DNA of 64,000 bases from Candidatus Villigracilis propinquus (GTDB lineage: Bacteria > Chloroflexota > Anaerolineae > Anaerolineales > Villigracilaceae), in contig JADKDM010000026.1 of the NCBI GenBank assembly GCA_016714565.1, positions 16,305 to 80,304 on the forward strand. Reading direction: 5' to 3'. Position 1 is the first letter of the stretch, and every line of letters begins with the position of its first letter. The notes below the pieces were generated by a model, which did no database searches, had not been told where the DNA came from, and was given only the letters and a program-made list of their open reading frames with translations. This document shows, piece by piece, positions 34,781 through 44,008 of this stretch. Position numbers and translations under genes: made by a program.

Positions 34781-36103
34781 TCAACGGCGCGAGTTCGGAT
34801 TGGAAGAAGCCTTCGGTGGGGCAAAGACATCCGCGCTGAGTTTGAAACCAGCCGCTTCAAGCCGCGGCGTAAAGTTGGGCCGAATTCCCGTTGCATTTAC
34901 CTCGCCTAAAACTTTTCCATCAGTAGTCACACCCGTTTGATTAAATTTGAAGATGTCGGTCAAAACAATAATTTCACCTTCCATGCCTGCAACTTCTGTA
35001 ACAGCAGTTACTTTACGCTGGCCATCCTTCAAACGAGTCTGTTGAACGATCAAATCCACCGCGGAGGAGATTTGCTGGCGAACCACCTTAAGAGGCAGGT
35101 CCATCCCCGCCATCAGCACCAATGTCTCAATGCGGGAAATGGCATCCCGCGGTTGATTGGCGTGGACGGTTGTTAATGAACCATCGTGGCCTGTATTCAT
35201 AGCTTGCAGCATGTCCAGCGCTTCCCCACCGCGCACCTCCCCGACGACAATGCGATCCGGCCGCATACGAAGTGAATTCTTCACAAGCTCGCGGATCGTA
35301 ACTGCGTGTTGACCATCCGCATTCGCAGGCTTGGTTTCCATCCGCATCACATGGTCCTGTTGAAGCTGTAACTCAGCCGCGTCCTCAATGGTAATAATGC
35401 GCTCATTCTCCGGAATATAACCGGACATGACATTTAACAAGGTTGTCTTGCCCGAACCCGTTCCACCGGAAATGACGATATTAAAACGGGCTCTCACGCA
35501 AGCCTGTAAAAAGTCTGCCATTTGACGGGTCAGTGAACCGAAATTGATCAGGTCCTCCGCCTGCAGCTTATCCTTGCGAAACTTGCGGATCGTAATGGAG
35601 GGACCATCAATGGCAACGGGGCGCACCACAGCATTAACGCGCGATCCATCCGGCAGGCGCGCATCCACCGTCGGAGAGTCAAAGTCCACGCGGCGCCCGA
35701 GCGGTAGAATAATGCGGTCGATCACACGGACGACATGGTCGTCATCGTCAAAGGTAACAGTGGATTTGGTAAGCTTCCCATTTTTTTCAACAAAAATTTT
35801 CTTTGGGCCATTCACCATGATCTCCGAAATATCGGGATCATCCAACAGACTTTGAATCGGTCCATACCCAAGCAAATCGTTCAGAACCTGGTCAAATATC
35901 TGTGCTCGCATGTCTTCCGGCAGCTTCAGCTTTGTTTGTTCAAAAATAGCGCCAATATTTTTTCGGACAAAAGCATTACGGTCCCCGGCCGGTACCCCTT
36001 CCATTTCAAGGGCACGCAGCAAATTATCCGCAAGAAATTTCTTGAGGCGAGTGAGATCCTGGTGCGTAAAGCTTCTCGGTGCAGAGGGATTGAGGGATGT
36101 CAT
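34781..36103 (-). CDS. cpaF: CpaF/TadA-type secretion ATPase
   Basis: 440 residues. The N-terminal helical domain is followed by the all-strand sensor (ISEIMVNGPKKIFVEKNGKL) and a RecA-like ATPase with Walker A GGTGSGKTTL (Lys219), the Asp box (ITIEDAAEL), Walker B (RIVVGEVRGGEALDM) and the His box (HDGSLTTVHAN). It powers assembly of Tad/Flp pili. A C-terminal tail of about 30 residues after TGIRPNF is lineage-specific. The ATG overlaps the stop of the preceding small gene by four bases. TadB/TadC and Flp pilin genes, usually next, are absent from the window. Confidence 0.95.
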   Translation of the reverse strand: MTSLNPSAPRSFTHQDLTRLKKFLADNLLRALEMEGVPAGDRNAFVRKNIGAIFEQTKLKLPEDMRAQIFDQVLNDLLGYGPIQSLLDDPDISEIMVNGPKKIFVEKNGKLTKSTVTFDDDDHVVRVIDRIILPLGRRVDFDSPTVDARLPDGSRVNAVVRPVAIDGPSITIRKFRKDKLQAEDLINFGSLTRQMADFLQACVRARFNIVISGGTGSGKTTLLNVMSGYIPENERIITIEDAAELQLQQDHVMRMETKPANADGQHAVTIRELVKNSLRMRPDRIVVGEVRGGEALDMLQAMNTGHDGSLTTVHANQPRDAISRIETLVLMAGMDLPLKVVRQQISSAVDLIVQQTRLKDGQRKVTAVTEVAGMEGEIIVLTDIFKFNQTGVTTDGKVLGEVNATGIRPNFTPRLEAAGFKLSADVFAPPKASSNPNSRR

Positions 36104-36399
36104 TCGTGCAATGCCTCACGTCCTTCATCTTCAGAGGGCATGACCCAAACGATCTGAGAACGGTTTATCGCCATAAACGGGGCAGTGAACAGAACCACAT
36201 CCCCCGCGCCCAGAATGGAAACATTCGTAACAGCAAGAAATGATTCATCACGTTCCAACTCATTCTTAAAGCGCTCTCCCTGCCTCACATGGATGAAACC
36301 ACGCATTAAGTGGGTTGCGGTTTGGATCAGGCAGGAAACAGGCAGTTTGGTAATAACATCGGTGTAGAACTTACCCTTCTCATCATATTCAATTGTCAT
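36100..36399 (-). CDS. Hypothetical protein between cpaE and cpaF
   Basis: 99 residues, with a beta-rich composition (YTDVITKLPVSCLIQTATHLMRGFIHVRQGERF, FLAVTNVSILGAG) that reads like a small beta-barrel or ligand sensor. No membrane helix or signal. Its stop codon overlaps the CpaF start by four bases and it lies 48 bases after cpaE, so it belongs to the same unit. Its conserved location suggests a role in regulating or assembling the CpaE/CpaF pair, but the family is not firmly recognised. Confidence 0.75.
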   Translation of the reverse strand: MTIEYDEKGKFYTDVITKLPVSCLIQTATHLMRGFIHVRQGERFKNELERDESFLAVTNVSILGAGDVVLFTAPFMAINRSQIVWVMPSEDEGREALHE

Positions 36400-36447
36400 A
36401 GAAATTCTCCATTGTGGGGTCGGAAAAAATATTTTCTGCAGATATAT

Positions 36448-37599
36448 TTATCCCAACCTGATTTTTTGAGCCAGTACAGCCAATTCCCGCGCAGTGTCCT
36501 GGAAAATAATGGAAGCCGTGTCACGGGGAAACTTTAGAGAAAACGGCTGGTGATGACCATTTGCGAATGCAAAATTCGTACCAAGATAAGGCATTGCAAT
36601 ATTGATCTTCATCCCCAACATATTTTCCGCCTCCGTCTTACTCAACCCCTCCAGGCCAATCACGCGATTCAGGATCGTGAACAACGAATTTGTACGCATA
36701 CCCTTGCTTTTCAAATAAGCCAATAATGTCTTTGTCAACGGCACCGTGCTGACATCCGTGCTTATGATCAGGCTGACAAGGTCCGCATGTTGGATGAGAG
36801 GCAGGGTGATCTTTGAAAGTGAGCGGCCAATATCCACCAAAACATAATCATAGGAAGCCTTAACGGCAGTGATCACATCCCAAATGCGCCCGACCTTCAT
36901 TTGATTACTGCTTTCCGGGTCCGGCGAACCGGCCAGCAGGCCGAACCGCCAGATATTCATCTGGTGCAGTTCTCGTCGGAAAAACTCCGGGGTGGTTTCC
37001 GCTGGCGGCATATCGGTTACGGTGACGATATTCTGACTACCCTCATAACCGACGATCGAAGCAATGGAGCCAATGGGAAGTACAAGATCCAGAACCGCTA
37101 CACGCGCTTCCGGCTGATACTGTGCAATATTCATGGCAAGGTTCGCGCATAAAGAAGAAGTACCTGTCCCACCTTTTGCACTCAGAAAAACGATCAACAA
37201 ACCACCCTGTTCCATCACATCCGCACCAAACCCAAACAATCGGTTGACGGTATCGTTAAGGATGGCAACAGCTTGGCCGGATTTGGCAATGTATTCGCTA
37301 AAACCTGAATCGAGACAGGATTTTATCCTACCGTGGCTTTGATCCCCGCTCAAGGCAATGAGCGGAACATCTGCGGTACGCCCGTCCTGTTTCAGCTTTG
37401 CAGCAATCTCCTCCCCTTTTATATCTGCCAAAACCGGATCCACAATGACCAGGTCGGGGTGGTCACGCCACGCAGAAATCAAACCCTCCTTGCCGGAGCC
37501 AGCCTGAAGTACTTCATAATTTTGCTCAATCAATTTACGCGCAACGAAGTTTCGGCTTGCAACATCTGCATCAACAATGAGGATTTTTTTTCTAGGCAT
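36448..37599 (-). CDS. cpaE: CpaE/TadZ-like pilus assembly ATPase with N-terminal receiver domain
   Basis: 383 residues. The first 115 are a receiver fold with acidic pocket (VDADVASR) and a phosphoacceptor Asp (LVIVDPVLADIKG). The remainder is a ParA/MinD-type ATPase with the deviant Walker motif KGGTGTSSL (the second Lys replaced by Thr, as is frequent in CpaE/TadZ), and DYVLVDIGRSLS as Walker B. TadZ/CpaE sets the cell position of the Tad pilus machine. It follows the response regulator gene by 38 bases and precedes cpaF, so placement is probably under two-component control. Confidence 0.92.
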   Translation of the reverse strand: MPRKKILIVDADVASRNFVARKLIEQNYEVLQAGSGKEGLISAWRDHPDLVIVDPVLADIKGEEIAAKLKQDGRTADVPLIALSGDQSHGRIKSCLDSGFSEYIAKSGQAVAILNDTVNRLFGFGADVMEQGGLLIVFLSAKGGTGTSSLCANLAMNIAQYQPEARVAVLDLVLPIGSIASIVGYEGSQNIVTVTDMPPAETTPEFFRRELHQMNIWRFGLLAGSPDPESSNQMKVGRIWDVITAVKASYDYVLVDIGRSLSKITLPLIQHADLVSLIISTDVSTVPLTKTLLAYLKSKGMRTNSLFTILNRVIGLEGLSKTEAENMLGMKINIAMPYLGTNFAFANGHHQPFSLKFPRDTASIIFQDTARELAVLAQKIRLG

Positions 37600-37637
37600 C
37601 AGGCGAGTTCCTGCGCATGCTCACACATGCGATCCTG

Positions 37638-38333
37638 TCATGGTTCGATCGGAGGCATTAAATATCCCAAACCGGATCGGGTGACAATGTGGCGGGGGTT
37701 ATGAGCATCCTCTTCCAGTTTCTGGCGAAGGCGGGCAATGCTCACCCACAATATTTCCTTATCTGTCTTATATTCCGCGCCCCACACGCTCGTCAACAAC
37801 TCCTCCGAAGTGAGTATCTTGCCGATATTATGGGCAAACTGAAGCAGAAGACGATACTCAGTTGCAGAAAGTGAGATGGCTTCCTCTCGCCGCCATACTT
37901 CAGCGCGGGCAAAGTCGATCTTAAGATCATCGTGGGTGAAAAAGCGGGCTTGTCCGGTCTCAGCAGGAGGTTGGGCACGGCGCAACACCGCTCTTACTCT
38001 CGCAAGCAGCTCTGTTGCAGAGAAAGGCTTCACCAAATAATCGTCCGCACCCAGGTCAAGTCCGCGTACACGGTCCTGCTCTTCGCCGCGGGCGGTAAGG
38101 ATCACAATAGGTACGCTTGAAAATTCGCGGATGCGCTGACAGGTACCGAAACCGTCCAAACGGGGCATCATCACATCCAGCAGAACCAGGTCAATGGGCT
38201 GCGCGGAGAATACATCCAAAGCCTGCACACCGTCCTGAGCAGTAGCTACCTCATACCCTTCCGTTCGGAGGTTTGCCTCTAAAAGCCGAAGGTAGCGAGG
38301 TTCATCGTCTACGATCAAAATTCGCTTTGCCAT
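37638..38333 (-). CDS. OmpR/PhoB family response regulator
   Basis: 231 residues. Receiver with VDDEP, phosphoacceptor Asp53 (LVLLDVMMPRLDG), VILTARG and KPFSATEL; a winged helix at about 130-228 (LSATEYRLLLQFAHNIGKILTSEELL, VSIARLRQKLEEDAHNPRHIVTRSGLGY). It is separated by 33 bases from the histidine kinase gene upstream and by 38 bases from cpaE downstream. The three or four genes likely form one signalling unit that controls the CpaE/CpaF apparatus or twitching/adhesion genes elsewhere. Confidence 0.95.
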   Translation of the reverse strand: MAKRILIVDDEPRYLRLLEANLRTEGYEVATAQDGVQALDVFSAQPIDLVLLDVMMPRLDGFGTCQRIREFSSVPIVILTARGEEQDRVRGLDLGADDYLVKPFSATELLARVRAVLRRAQPPAETGQARFFTHDDLKIDFARAEVWRREEAISLSATEYRLLLQFAHNIGKILTSEELLTSVWGAEYKTDKEILWVSIARLRQKLEEDAHNPRHIVTRSGLGYLMPPIEP

Positions 38334-38366
38334 AATGATCTCCTTGATAAAAAATAATGAAAACGG

Positions 38367-39554
38367 TCAAAGCGTTGGGTCTGCGGGCAACTCAATGAAA
38401 AAGGTTGTACCCTGATCCAACACTGACTCTACCCAAATCTTACCATGATGTGCCATAACAATTTGCTTGCAAATATACAACCCAAGCCCAGTGCCTGTAA
38501 CCGTGCGCTCGCCCGGGACACGGTAAAAACGTTCGAAAAGGAACGGCAAAAAGTCCTCGGGAATGCCCTCCCCTTCATCCGCAAAAGCAAGAAGTACCCG
38601 CTTGCCAAGTGACTTCGTTGAAATTTTCAGCCTTGAACCGGGGGCATACTTGATCGCATTGCTAAACAGATTCTCAAACACCTGCGAAAGACGCACCCCA
38701 TCTCCCAAGACCGGGGGTAATATATCCAATTCAAACTCGATCTTCAGCTCCGGGTGATGCGTATTGACCCGAGTGGCAACATCGCGAACAAGCGCATCAA
38801 CGCGGACGGGTGAAAATTTGAATTGCAACGTCTTGCTCTGCAAACGCGCCGACTCGAGCATATCCTCGATCAATCTCGTCAAACGGTCGGCCTCTTCATC
38901 GATAATATTGAGAAACTCACGTTGGGTGGCATCATCCCACTTGGTATCCTGCCGCAATAGACTTGTGCTGTATCCCTTGATAAAGCCAAGCGGCGTGCGG
39001 AGCTCATGCGAAATAGTGGATACAAAATCATCCTGCAAACGCATCTGACGCTGCACCGAATCAAGTTCGGTGCGAGCCTCCTGCAGATCCCTGCGCTCGA
39101 TCAATGCCGCAGACCAAAACGCCTGCAAAGACGCGATCTTGATATGCAGGTCGGAATACTCCGGCCCTCCGAAACGGATAAAGACAAGCGCTCCGCAAAT
39201 CCTTGAAGCAATGTTCAATGGCATTCCCAATAAATGCGGCTGAGCCAAACGGTCTTTATCCCGTCCCAAATGCTTCGGCTCTTTTAAAACCATCTTTTTT
39301 GTTGCCAGAACTTCGGTTGCCACACGTTCCCCCCAAACGGCATCCGCCTCAGCCGTCTTCCCGCGCCCCATAGCCCGCGCATATGTAATATCCAGGCTCT
39401 TCGACTGCGAGTCTTCAAGATAGATGACTACATTATCGAAAACAAAAGACCCTCGTAAGGATGTAAACAATGTATCCAGCGAAGCCTTCCAATCGTGTTT
39501 GCTCTGAACTTCTTTTAATACCGTATGTAAGAAAGAAAGGGTTAAATTATCCAT
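38367..39554 (-). CDS. GAF-domain sensor histidine kinase (soluble)
   Basis: 395 residues without membrane helices. A GAF domain (about 20-155; FVFDNVVIYLEDSQSKSLD, GMPLNIASRICGALVFIRF) is followed by HisKA with His183 (STISHELRTPLG) and a HATPase domain (NLFSNAIKYAPGSRLKI, FADEGEGIPEDF, GTGLGLYI). It would phosphorylate the OmpR-type regulator encoded next. The ATG at 39554 lies two bases after the stop of the preceding kinase gene, so expression is coupled. The ligand sensed by GAF is unknown. Confidence 0.95.
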   Translation of the reverse strand: MDNLTLSFLHTVLKEVQSKHDWKASLDTLFTSLRGSFVFDNVVIYLEDSQSKSLDITYARAMGRGKTAEADAVWGERVATEVLATKKMVLKEPKHLGRDKDRLAQPHLLGMPLNIASRICGALVFIRFGGPEYSDLHIKIASLQAFWSAALIERRDLQEARTELDSVQRQMRLQDDFVSTISHELRTPLGFIKGYSTSLLRQDTKWDDATQREFLNIIDEEADRLTRLIEDMLESARLQSKTLQFKFSPVRVDALVRDVATRVNTHHPELKIEFELDILPPVLGDGVRLSQVFENLFSNAIKYAPGSRLKISTKSLGKRVLLAFADEGEGIPEDFLPFLFERFYRVPGERTVTGTGLGLYICKQIVMAHHGKIWVESVLDQGTTFFIELPADPTL

Positions 39555-39556
39555 GA

Positions 39557-40582
39557 TTAATCCCGTACCGCCAGTAATGGGAATTTGAAAGTGGAACCTT
39601 TCCCTTCCACCGACTGTACATCCAACAGGGAACCGTGCGCTTCAATGATCTGGCGCACAAGGGAAAGCCCAAGGCCCGTACCGCCATAATGCCGCGTGGA
39701 CGAACCATCCAATTGATGGAATGGTTCGAATATCTCCTTCAAACGATGTGGAGGAATGCCAATGCCACTATCGGTGATGGACACCTGCACCAGGTTATCT
39801 CCCTCCTCTTTGAGATTGATCACCACGCTTCCACCTGACGGGGTGAATTTGATCCCGTTATCGAGCAGTTGATTCACCACCCAGCCGATCTTCTCTGGGT
39901 CGGCCTGCACTGCCGGAATGGAATCAGGGGCTGCCACAAGAACTTGTACCCCTCGCTCCTCGGCCTTGTTCAACGCGGAAGTCGCCGCCAGCGAGACGAT
40001 CCGGCGCACATCGATCTTTTCCATTTTCATGCTCATCTCGCCTCTTGAAGCGAGCGAGAACATGATCAGGTCTTCGATCATGCCTTCCAATTTTGTCGCG
40101 GCACGCTGGCTGACCCGCAAAGCATGGCGTTGATCTTTTGAAACCTCGCCTAAAGAATCAGTGACGAGCAATTCCAAATAGCCTTTAATATGCGTAAGCG
40201 GGGTACGCAATTCATGCGAAATGTTCGCCACAAAGTTTGCTTTCATCTGGCTCAACTCGGAAAGCCGGGTAAGGGCAGCGTTTAGATCTGCGGTACGGTC
40301 TTTTACCCTTTGTTCTAGGTTACGGTTCGAAGCCTGCAAAGCGGAGCGCAGTTGGATGATCTGCTCGGTGACCACCTGATCAAGAGCATCACGGTCGAGC
40401 AGCTCCAAATCCATTAAGGCCTGGCCGATTAAACAGGGAATCCCCTTTGATATCTGTTCCTGCTGAAAAGCCAGAGCTTTTTGCAAATCGGTATCGCTGA
40501 TTAATCCCTTCTGAACGATATATTCGCCCATGCGGGGGATCAGCATTTCAGGAGTGAGCTTTGGAAGGTTTTGTGAATTCAT
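39557..40582 (-). CDS. Histidine kinase with MshEN-like N-terminal domain
   Basis: 341 residues. The first 80 residues match the GspE/MshE N-terminal (MshEN) repeat: RMGEYIVQKGLISDTDLQKALAFQQ followed by LIGQALMDLELLDRDALDQVV. In MshE-type ATPases such repeats (RLGxxLVxxGLIxxxxLxxALxxQ) bind cyclic di-GMP. A short coiled coil leads into HisKA with His123 (ANISHELRTPLT) and HATPase (NQLLDNGIKFTPSG, DSGIGIPPHR, GTGLGLSLV). No membrane helix. It would let a second messenger set kinase activity toward the neighbouring regulator. The first Arg is followed by Met instead of Leu, so binding should be tested. Confidence 0.88.
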   Translation of the reverse strand: MNSQNLPKLTPEMLIPRMGEYIVQKGLISDTDLQKALAFQQEQISKGIPCLIGQALMDLELLDRDALDQVVTEQIIQLRSALQASNRNLEQRVKDRTADLNAALTRLSELSQMKANFVANISHELRTPLTHIKGYLELLVTDSLGEVSKDQRHALRVSQRAATKLEGMIEDLIMFSLASRGEMSMKMEKIDVRRIVSLAATSALNKAEERGVQVLVAAPDSIPAVQADPEKIGWVVNQLLDNGIKFTPSGGSVVINLKEEGDNLVQVSITDSGIGIPPHRLKEIFEPFHQLDGSSTRHYGGTGLGLSLVRQIIEAHGSLLDVQSVEGKGSTFKFPLLAVRD

Positions 40583-40646
40583 TATTTACTCAATCGATCA
40601 TTGGTCAGCAGATCAAGACTCGAACGATTAAAATCGTTGCTACATC

Positions 40647-42233
40647 TTACTGCAAAACCCATTCGCCGTTGATCATGGTTGCAGTTGCATCTAATGTCAA
40701 CAGGTCGTTGGGGTCGATCTTGAAAGGGTCTTCGTCCAGCACGATGAGATCGGCAAGATAATTTTCTACGAGCTTACCAAGGCGATCTTCAGCGTTGGCG
40801 GCGTAGGCTGCGCCCAGGGTATAGGCAGATAATGCTTCAGCCAACGTCAATTTTTGTTCGGGGTACCAACCGTCGGCGGAGGGTGAACCGTCTGCTCGTC
40901 GTCTCGTGACCGCTGCGTGTAATCCCAAAAACGGATTCGGTGATTCGACGGGCGCATCCGATCCAAAAGCGATGGGTGCGCCGTAGTTGAGTTGAGTCCG
41001 CCAGGCGTAGGAAAATTTGGAGCGATCTCCCCAGAAGCGGTCGGCGGCGTACATATCGGAGGTGGCGTGGATGGGCTGCATGGAAGCGATGACGTTGAGC
41101 TTGGCGAGGCGCGACGCGTCATCGGGATGGATGACCTGCACATGTTCAATGCGGTGACGCAGATGCGGCAGCCCGTGTTCGGCTTCGTATTTACGAAGCT
41201 GTTCGTAGGCGTTGAGGACTTCGTGATTGGCGCGGTCACCGATGGCGTGGACGGTCATGCTCAGTCCCACATCGGCGGCTTTGCGGCAGTGTTCAAAAAG
41301 TTCTTCGCCATCCATGTTGAGAATGCCTTTGTTCTCGGATTCATTTTCATAAGGCTGGAACATGGCAGCGGTGTGCGGGCCGAGCGCGCCATCCATGAAG
41401 GCTTTGACGGAACCGATCCACAACCACTCATCGCCAAAGCCCGTGCGCAGACCGAGTGCGTTGGCTTGCTCCACGCTTTCAACAGGAATATTTTTATTGA
41501 CGCGTAACTTTAGTTTACTGCTGGCGCGCAGTGATTGCAATGCCATAAAGGAATCGCGGCGGTCAAAATCGTGGACGCCTGTGATGCCCATCTTCCACAG
41601 AATGGGTTGGGCTTTTTGAATGGCTTGTTCAATGTCAGTGATGCTCGGTTCGGGGATTGTGTTACCCACCAAGGCCATTGCGGTTTCAAGCAAAATGCCT
41701 GTGGCCTGTCCTTTGGCATCGCGCTGAATGGCGCCGTCTTTTGGATTGGGGCTGTCATTGGTGATGTTCGCCAATTTCAACGCGACATTGTTTGCCCATG
41801 CGGCATGTAGTGATTTGGCTGTGAGATAAACGGGGTTGTTCGGGGCAATGGAATCGAGTTCGCTTGCGGTAGGCCACTCGCCACCCACTGACCATTCGTT
41901 TTGATTCCAACCGTGTCCCAAAACCCATTCACCGGGTTTGGAATTTCTCGCCCGTTCCGCCACGCGGCTCAGGCATTCTTCTTTTGTTTTCGTTTCGCAA
42001 TCTACTTTGGACAAGCCAAGCGAATAATATTGCAGGTGGATGTGCGCATCAGTAAGCCCGGGCAAAATGGTTTTGCCTTTCATATCCTGCTTTTCCAGTT
42101 TGCCATGCGCGAGGCTTTCGAGTTTGTCCTTCTCCCCTACTGCGATGACCCGTCCGCCTGCGATGAGAATCGCAGAAGCAGAGGAATGGTTTGAATCAAG
42201 TGTGTGAATGTTTGCGTTGTAGAGGAGTTTCAT
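40647..42233 (-). CDS. Amidohydrolase (YtcJ-like, metal dependent)
   Basis: 528 residues from ATG 42233 (MKLLYNANIH); the frame extends to 42275. The fold is that of composite-domain amidohydrolases: an N-terminal beta domain, GLTDAHIHLQYYSLG with the metal-binding HxH, Trp/His-rich GHGWNQNEW, a carbamyl-lysine-like region (IGSVKAFMDGALGPHT), HAIGDRA and the late Asp (FGSDAPVESPNPF). Members (YtcJ group) act on N-acyl or carbamoyl compounds; substrate unknown. TACAAT (42243-42248, minus strand) is nine bases upstream of the ATG, so a leaderless transcript is possible. It lies 42 bases after parB. Confidence 0.9.
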   Translation of the reverse strand: MKLLYNANIHTLDSNHSSASAILIAGGRVIAVGEKDKLESLAHGKLEKQDMKGKTILPGLTDAHIHLQYYSLGLSKVDCETKTKEECLSRVAERARNSKPGEWVLGHGWNQNEWSVGGEWPTASELDSIAPNNPVYLTAKSLHAAWANNVALKLANITNDSPNPKDGAIQRDAKGQATGILLETAMALVGNTIPEPSITDIEQAIQKAQPILWKMGITGVHDFDRRDSFMALQSLRASSKLKLRVNKNIPVESVEQANALGLRTGFGDEWLWIGSVKAFMDGALGPHTAAMFQPYENESENKGILNMDGEELFEHCRKAADVGLSMTVHAIGDRANHEVLNAYEQLRKYEAEHGLPHLRHRIEHVQVIHPDDASRLAKLNVIASMQPIHATSDMYAADRFWGDRSKFSYAWRTQLNYGAPIAFGSDAPVESPNPFLGLHAAVTRRRADGSPSADGWYPEQKLTLAEALSAYTLGAAYAANAEDRLGKLVENYLADLIVLDEDPFKIDPNDLLTLDATATMINGEWVLQ

Positions 42234-42275
42234 GGTTCTCATATTGTAGGGGTATGGAGACCACCCCCTACGCAA

Positions 42276-43145
42276 TTATGTCAATTTATTCAGCAAGGAG
42301 TCCAGTTCTTCATTCGAATAATAATAGATGGTGATCGTGCCGCCATTCTTGCCGTGTTTCAAAGCGACCTTTGTCTCGAGGCTGCGCTGCAGGCGTTTCT
42401 CCACATCCGCCGCATCTGCACTGTGACCTGGCTTTCTAGCCTTGATGGGTTTCTGCCCCGCCAGCTTTCGCACCAACTCCTCGGCCTGACGGACGCTCAA
42501 CGAAAGGTTAAGAACGGTCTGCAAAGCGGAGGCCTGTGCCTTTTGCGTAGAGAGCATCAACAAAGCGCGGGCATGACCTTCGGTGATCCTGCCATCCACC
42601 AGCGCTTGTTTGACGACATCCGCAAGGCCGAGCAGGCGCAGGGTATTCGTCACTGCCACACGGCTTTTGCCGACACGCTTGGCAACCGCTTCATGCGAGA
42701 GACTGAAATCCTCCACCAATTGACGATAGGCTTCGGCTTCTTCCATCGCATTCAAGTCCGCGCGCTGGACGTTTTCGATCAACGCGAGCTCCAACAATTC
42801 CTGATTGCTCGCCTGACGGGTGATGACTGGCACAGTCTTCAATCCCGCACGCTGTGAAGCCTGCAAGCGTCTCTCGCCCGCGATCAACGTATAAGAACCG
42901 TCAGCTTTTGGCAAAACGATGAGCGGCTGAATAACCCCATGCTCACGAATGGACGCGGCCAGATCAACGAGATCATCTTCCTTGAAATGCACACGCGGCT
43001 GATGCGGGTTGGGTTGGATCAACTCCACTGCCACCTGCTGCACGCCTCCGCCGCTGCTCACAAACGTGGATACAGAATTGGGGGAAGGTTTTCCACCAGG
43101 GATCAGTGCATCCAATCCTTTGCCAAGACCTTTTCGTTGAGCCAT
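42276..43145 (-). CDS. parB: Chromosome partition protein ParB
   Basis: 289 residues from ATG 43145 (MAQRKGLGKGLDALIPGG), with AAGGAG upstream; the longer frame runs through a repeat. The N-terminal CTPase/nuclease-like domain has HPQPR-type NPHQPRVHF and the GERRLQASQRAGL box; the central HTH (SHEAVAKRVGKSRVAVTNTLRLLGL) reads parS; the C-terminus dimerises. It partitions origins with ParA. It lies 92 bases downstream of parA, with a family C repeat in the gap. No 16-base parS site was found by eye in the window. Confidence 0.96.
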   Translation of the reverse strand: MAQRKGLGKGLDALIPGGKPSPNSVSTFVSSGGGVQQVAVELIQPNPHQPRVHFKEDDLVDLAASIREHGVIQPLIVLPKADGSYTLIAGERRLQASQRAGLKTVPVITRQASNQELLELALIENVQRADLNAMEEAEAYRQLVEDFSLSHEAVAKRVGKSRVAVTNTLRLLGLADVVKQALVDGRITEGHARALLMLSTQKAQASALQTVLNLSLSVRQAEELVRKLAGQKPIKARKPGHSADAADVEKRLQRSLETKVALKHGKNGGTITIYYYSNEELDSLLNKLT

Positions 43146-43178
43146 ATGTTTACTGCTCCTTGCAATCATCAAAATAAA

Positions 43179-43230
43179 CGACCATAGACGATGGACGATA
43201 GACAATGGTCTATGGTCTGCATCAACCGTC
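43179..43230. repeat. Intergenic inverted repeat of family C between parB and parA
   Basis: ACCATAGAC (43181-43189) and GTCTATGGT (43208-43216) are a perfect nine-base pair; between them are ATGGAC and ATAGAC units, and after them GGTCTGC and ACCGTC. It lies between two genes that are usually in one operon. Confidence 0.85.
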
Positions 43231-43237
43231 AAAATTT

Positions 43238-44008
43238 CTAATTCTTATCGCCCTTCAACAATTCCTTCGCCAATGCTTCATACGCCAGCGCGCCCACAGA
43301 GGTTGGTGCATATTCCGAAATGGGCAGCCCATACGAAGGCGCTTCCGCAAGACGGACGCTGCGCGGGATAACACTCTTGAACACCTGATTCGGGAAATGG
43401 CGGTTCACTTCCGCGACCACATCGGTGGAAAGATTAGTGCGGTTGTCGAACATCGTCAACACCACGCCGCGCACCACCAACTCAGGGAACAACGCAGAAC
43501 GAACGCGTTCGATGGTCTGTGTCAATTGACCGAGTCCCTCCAATGCGAGGTATTCGCATTGGACAGGCACGATCACCCCATCCACTGCCGCCATCAAACC
43601 ATTCACGGTCAACAGACCGAGCGAAGGCGGGCAATCCACCAGCACATAATCGTAACGATCTGCAATCGAGAGAATCGCCTTTCGCAAACGAGACTCACGC
43701 GCCAGCTCGTCCACCAATTCCACTTCCGCACCAGCCAGTGACGGCGATGACGGCAGCAAAGATAATCGCAATCGTTCATTCAACAACACATACGGGAAAA
43801 TATTCGGTTCACCCAGCAAAGCCTCATACGTGCCGCCCTGCACACCGAGTTTATCCACACCTAAACAGGAAGTGGCATTGGCCTGAGGGTCAAGGTCCAC
43901 CACCAGCACATTTTGACCGATCCGCGCAAGATAAGCCGCCAAATTAATAGTGGAAGTCGTCTTACCCACTCCACCTTTTTGATTCACCAATGTATAGATC
44001 TTCGTCAA
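43238..44008 (-). CDS. parA: Chromosome partition ATPase ParA (Soj)
   Basis: 256 residues from TTG 44008; GGAGG lies seven bases before it, which decides against the upstream TTG at 44029. It has a ParA/MinD fold with deviant Walker A KGGVGKTTS (Lys16), Walker A' (VLVVDLDPQANATSCLG) and Walker B (YVLVDCPPSLG). It moves ParB-bound origins. The start TTGA overlaps the TGA of the truncated PfkB gene by three bases, an arrangement that couples their translation. It is part of the yidC-jag-parA-parB chain near replication origins in many bacteria. Confidence 0.96.
   Translation of the reverse strand: MTKIYTLVNQKGGVGKTTSTINLAAYLARIGQNVLVVDLDPQANATSCLGVDKLGVQGGTYEALLGEPNIFPYVLLNERLRLSLLPSSPSLAGAEVELVDELARESRLRKAILSIADRYDYVLVDCPPSLGLLTVNGLMAAVDGVIVPVQCEYLALEGLGQLTQTIERVRSALFPELVVRGVVLTMFDNRTNLSTDVVAEVNRHFPNQVFKSVIPRSVRLAEAPSYGLPISEYAPTSVGALAYEALAKELLKGDKN

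Noticed and set aside
43851..43859. DnaA-box-like TTATCCACA
   Set aside because: A single match inside parA, with no cluster of boxes or AT-rich unwinding region, does not support an origin.
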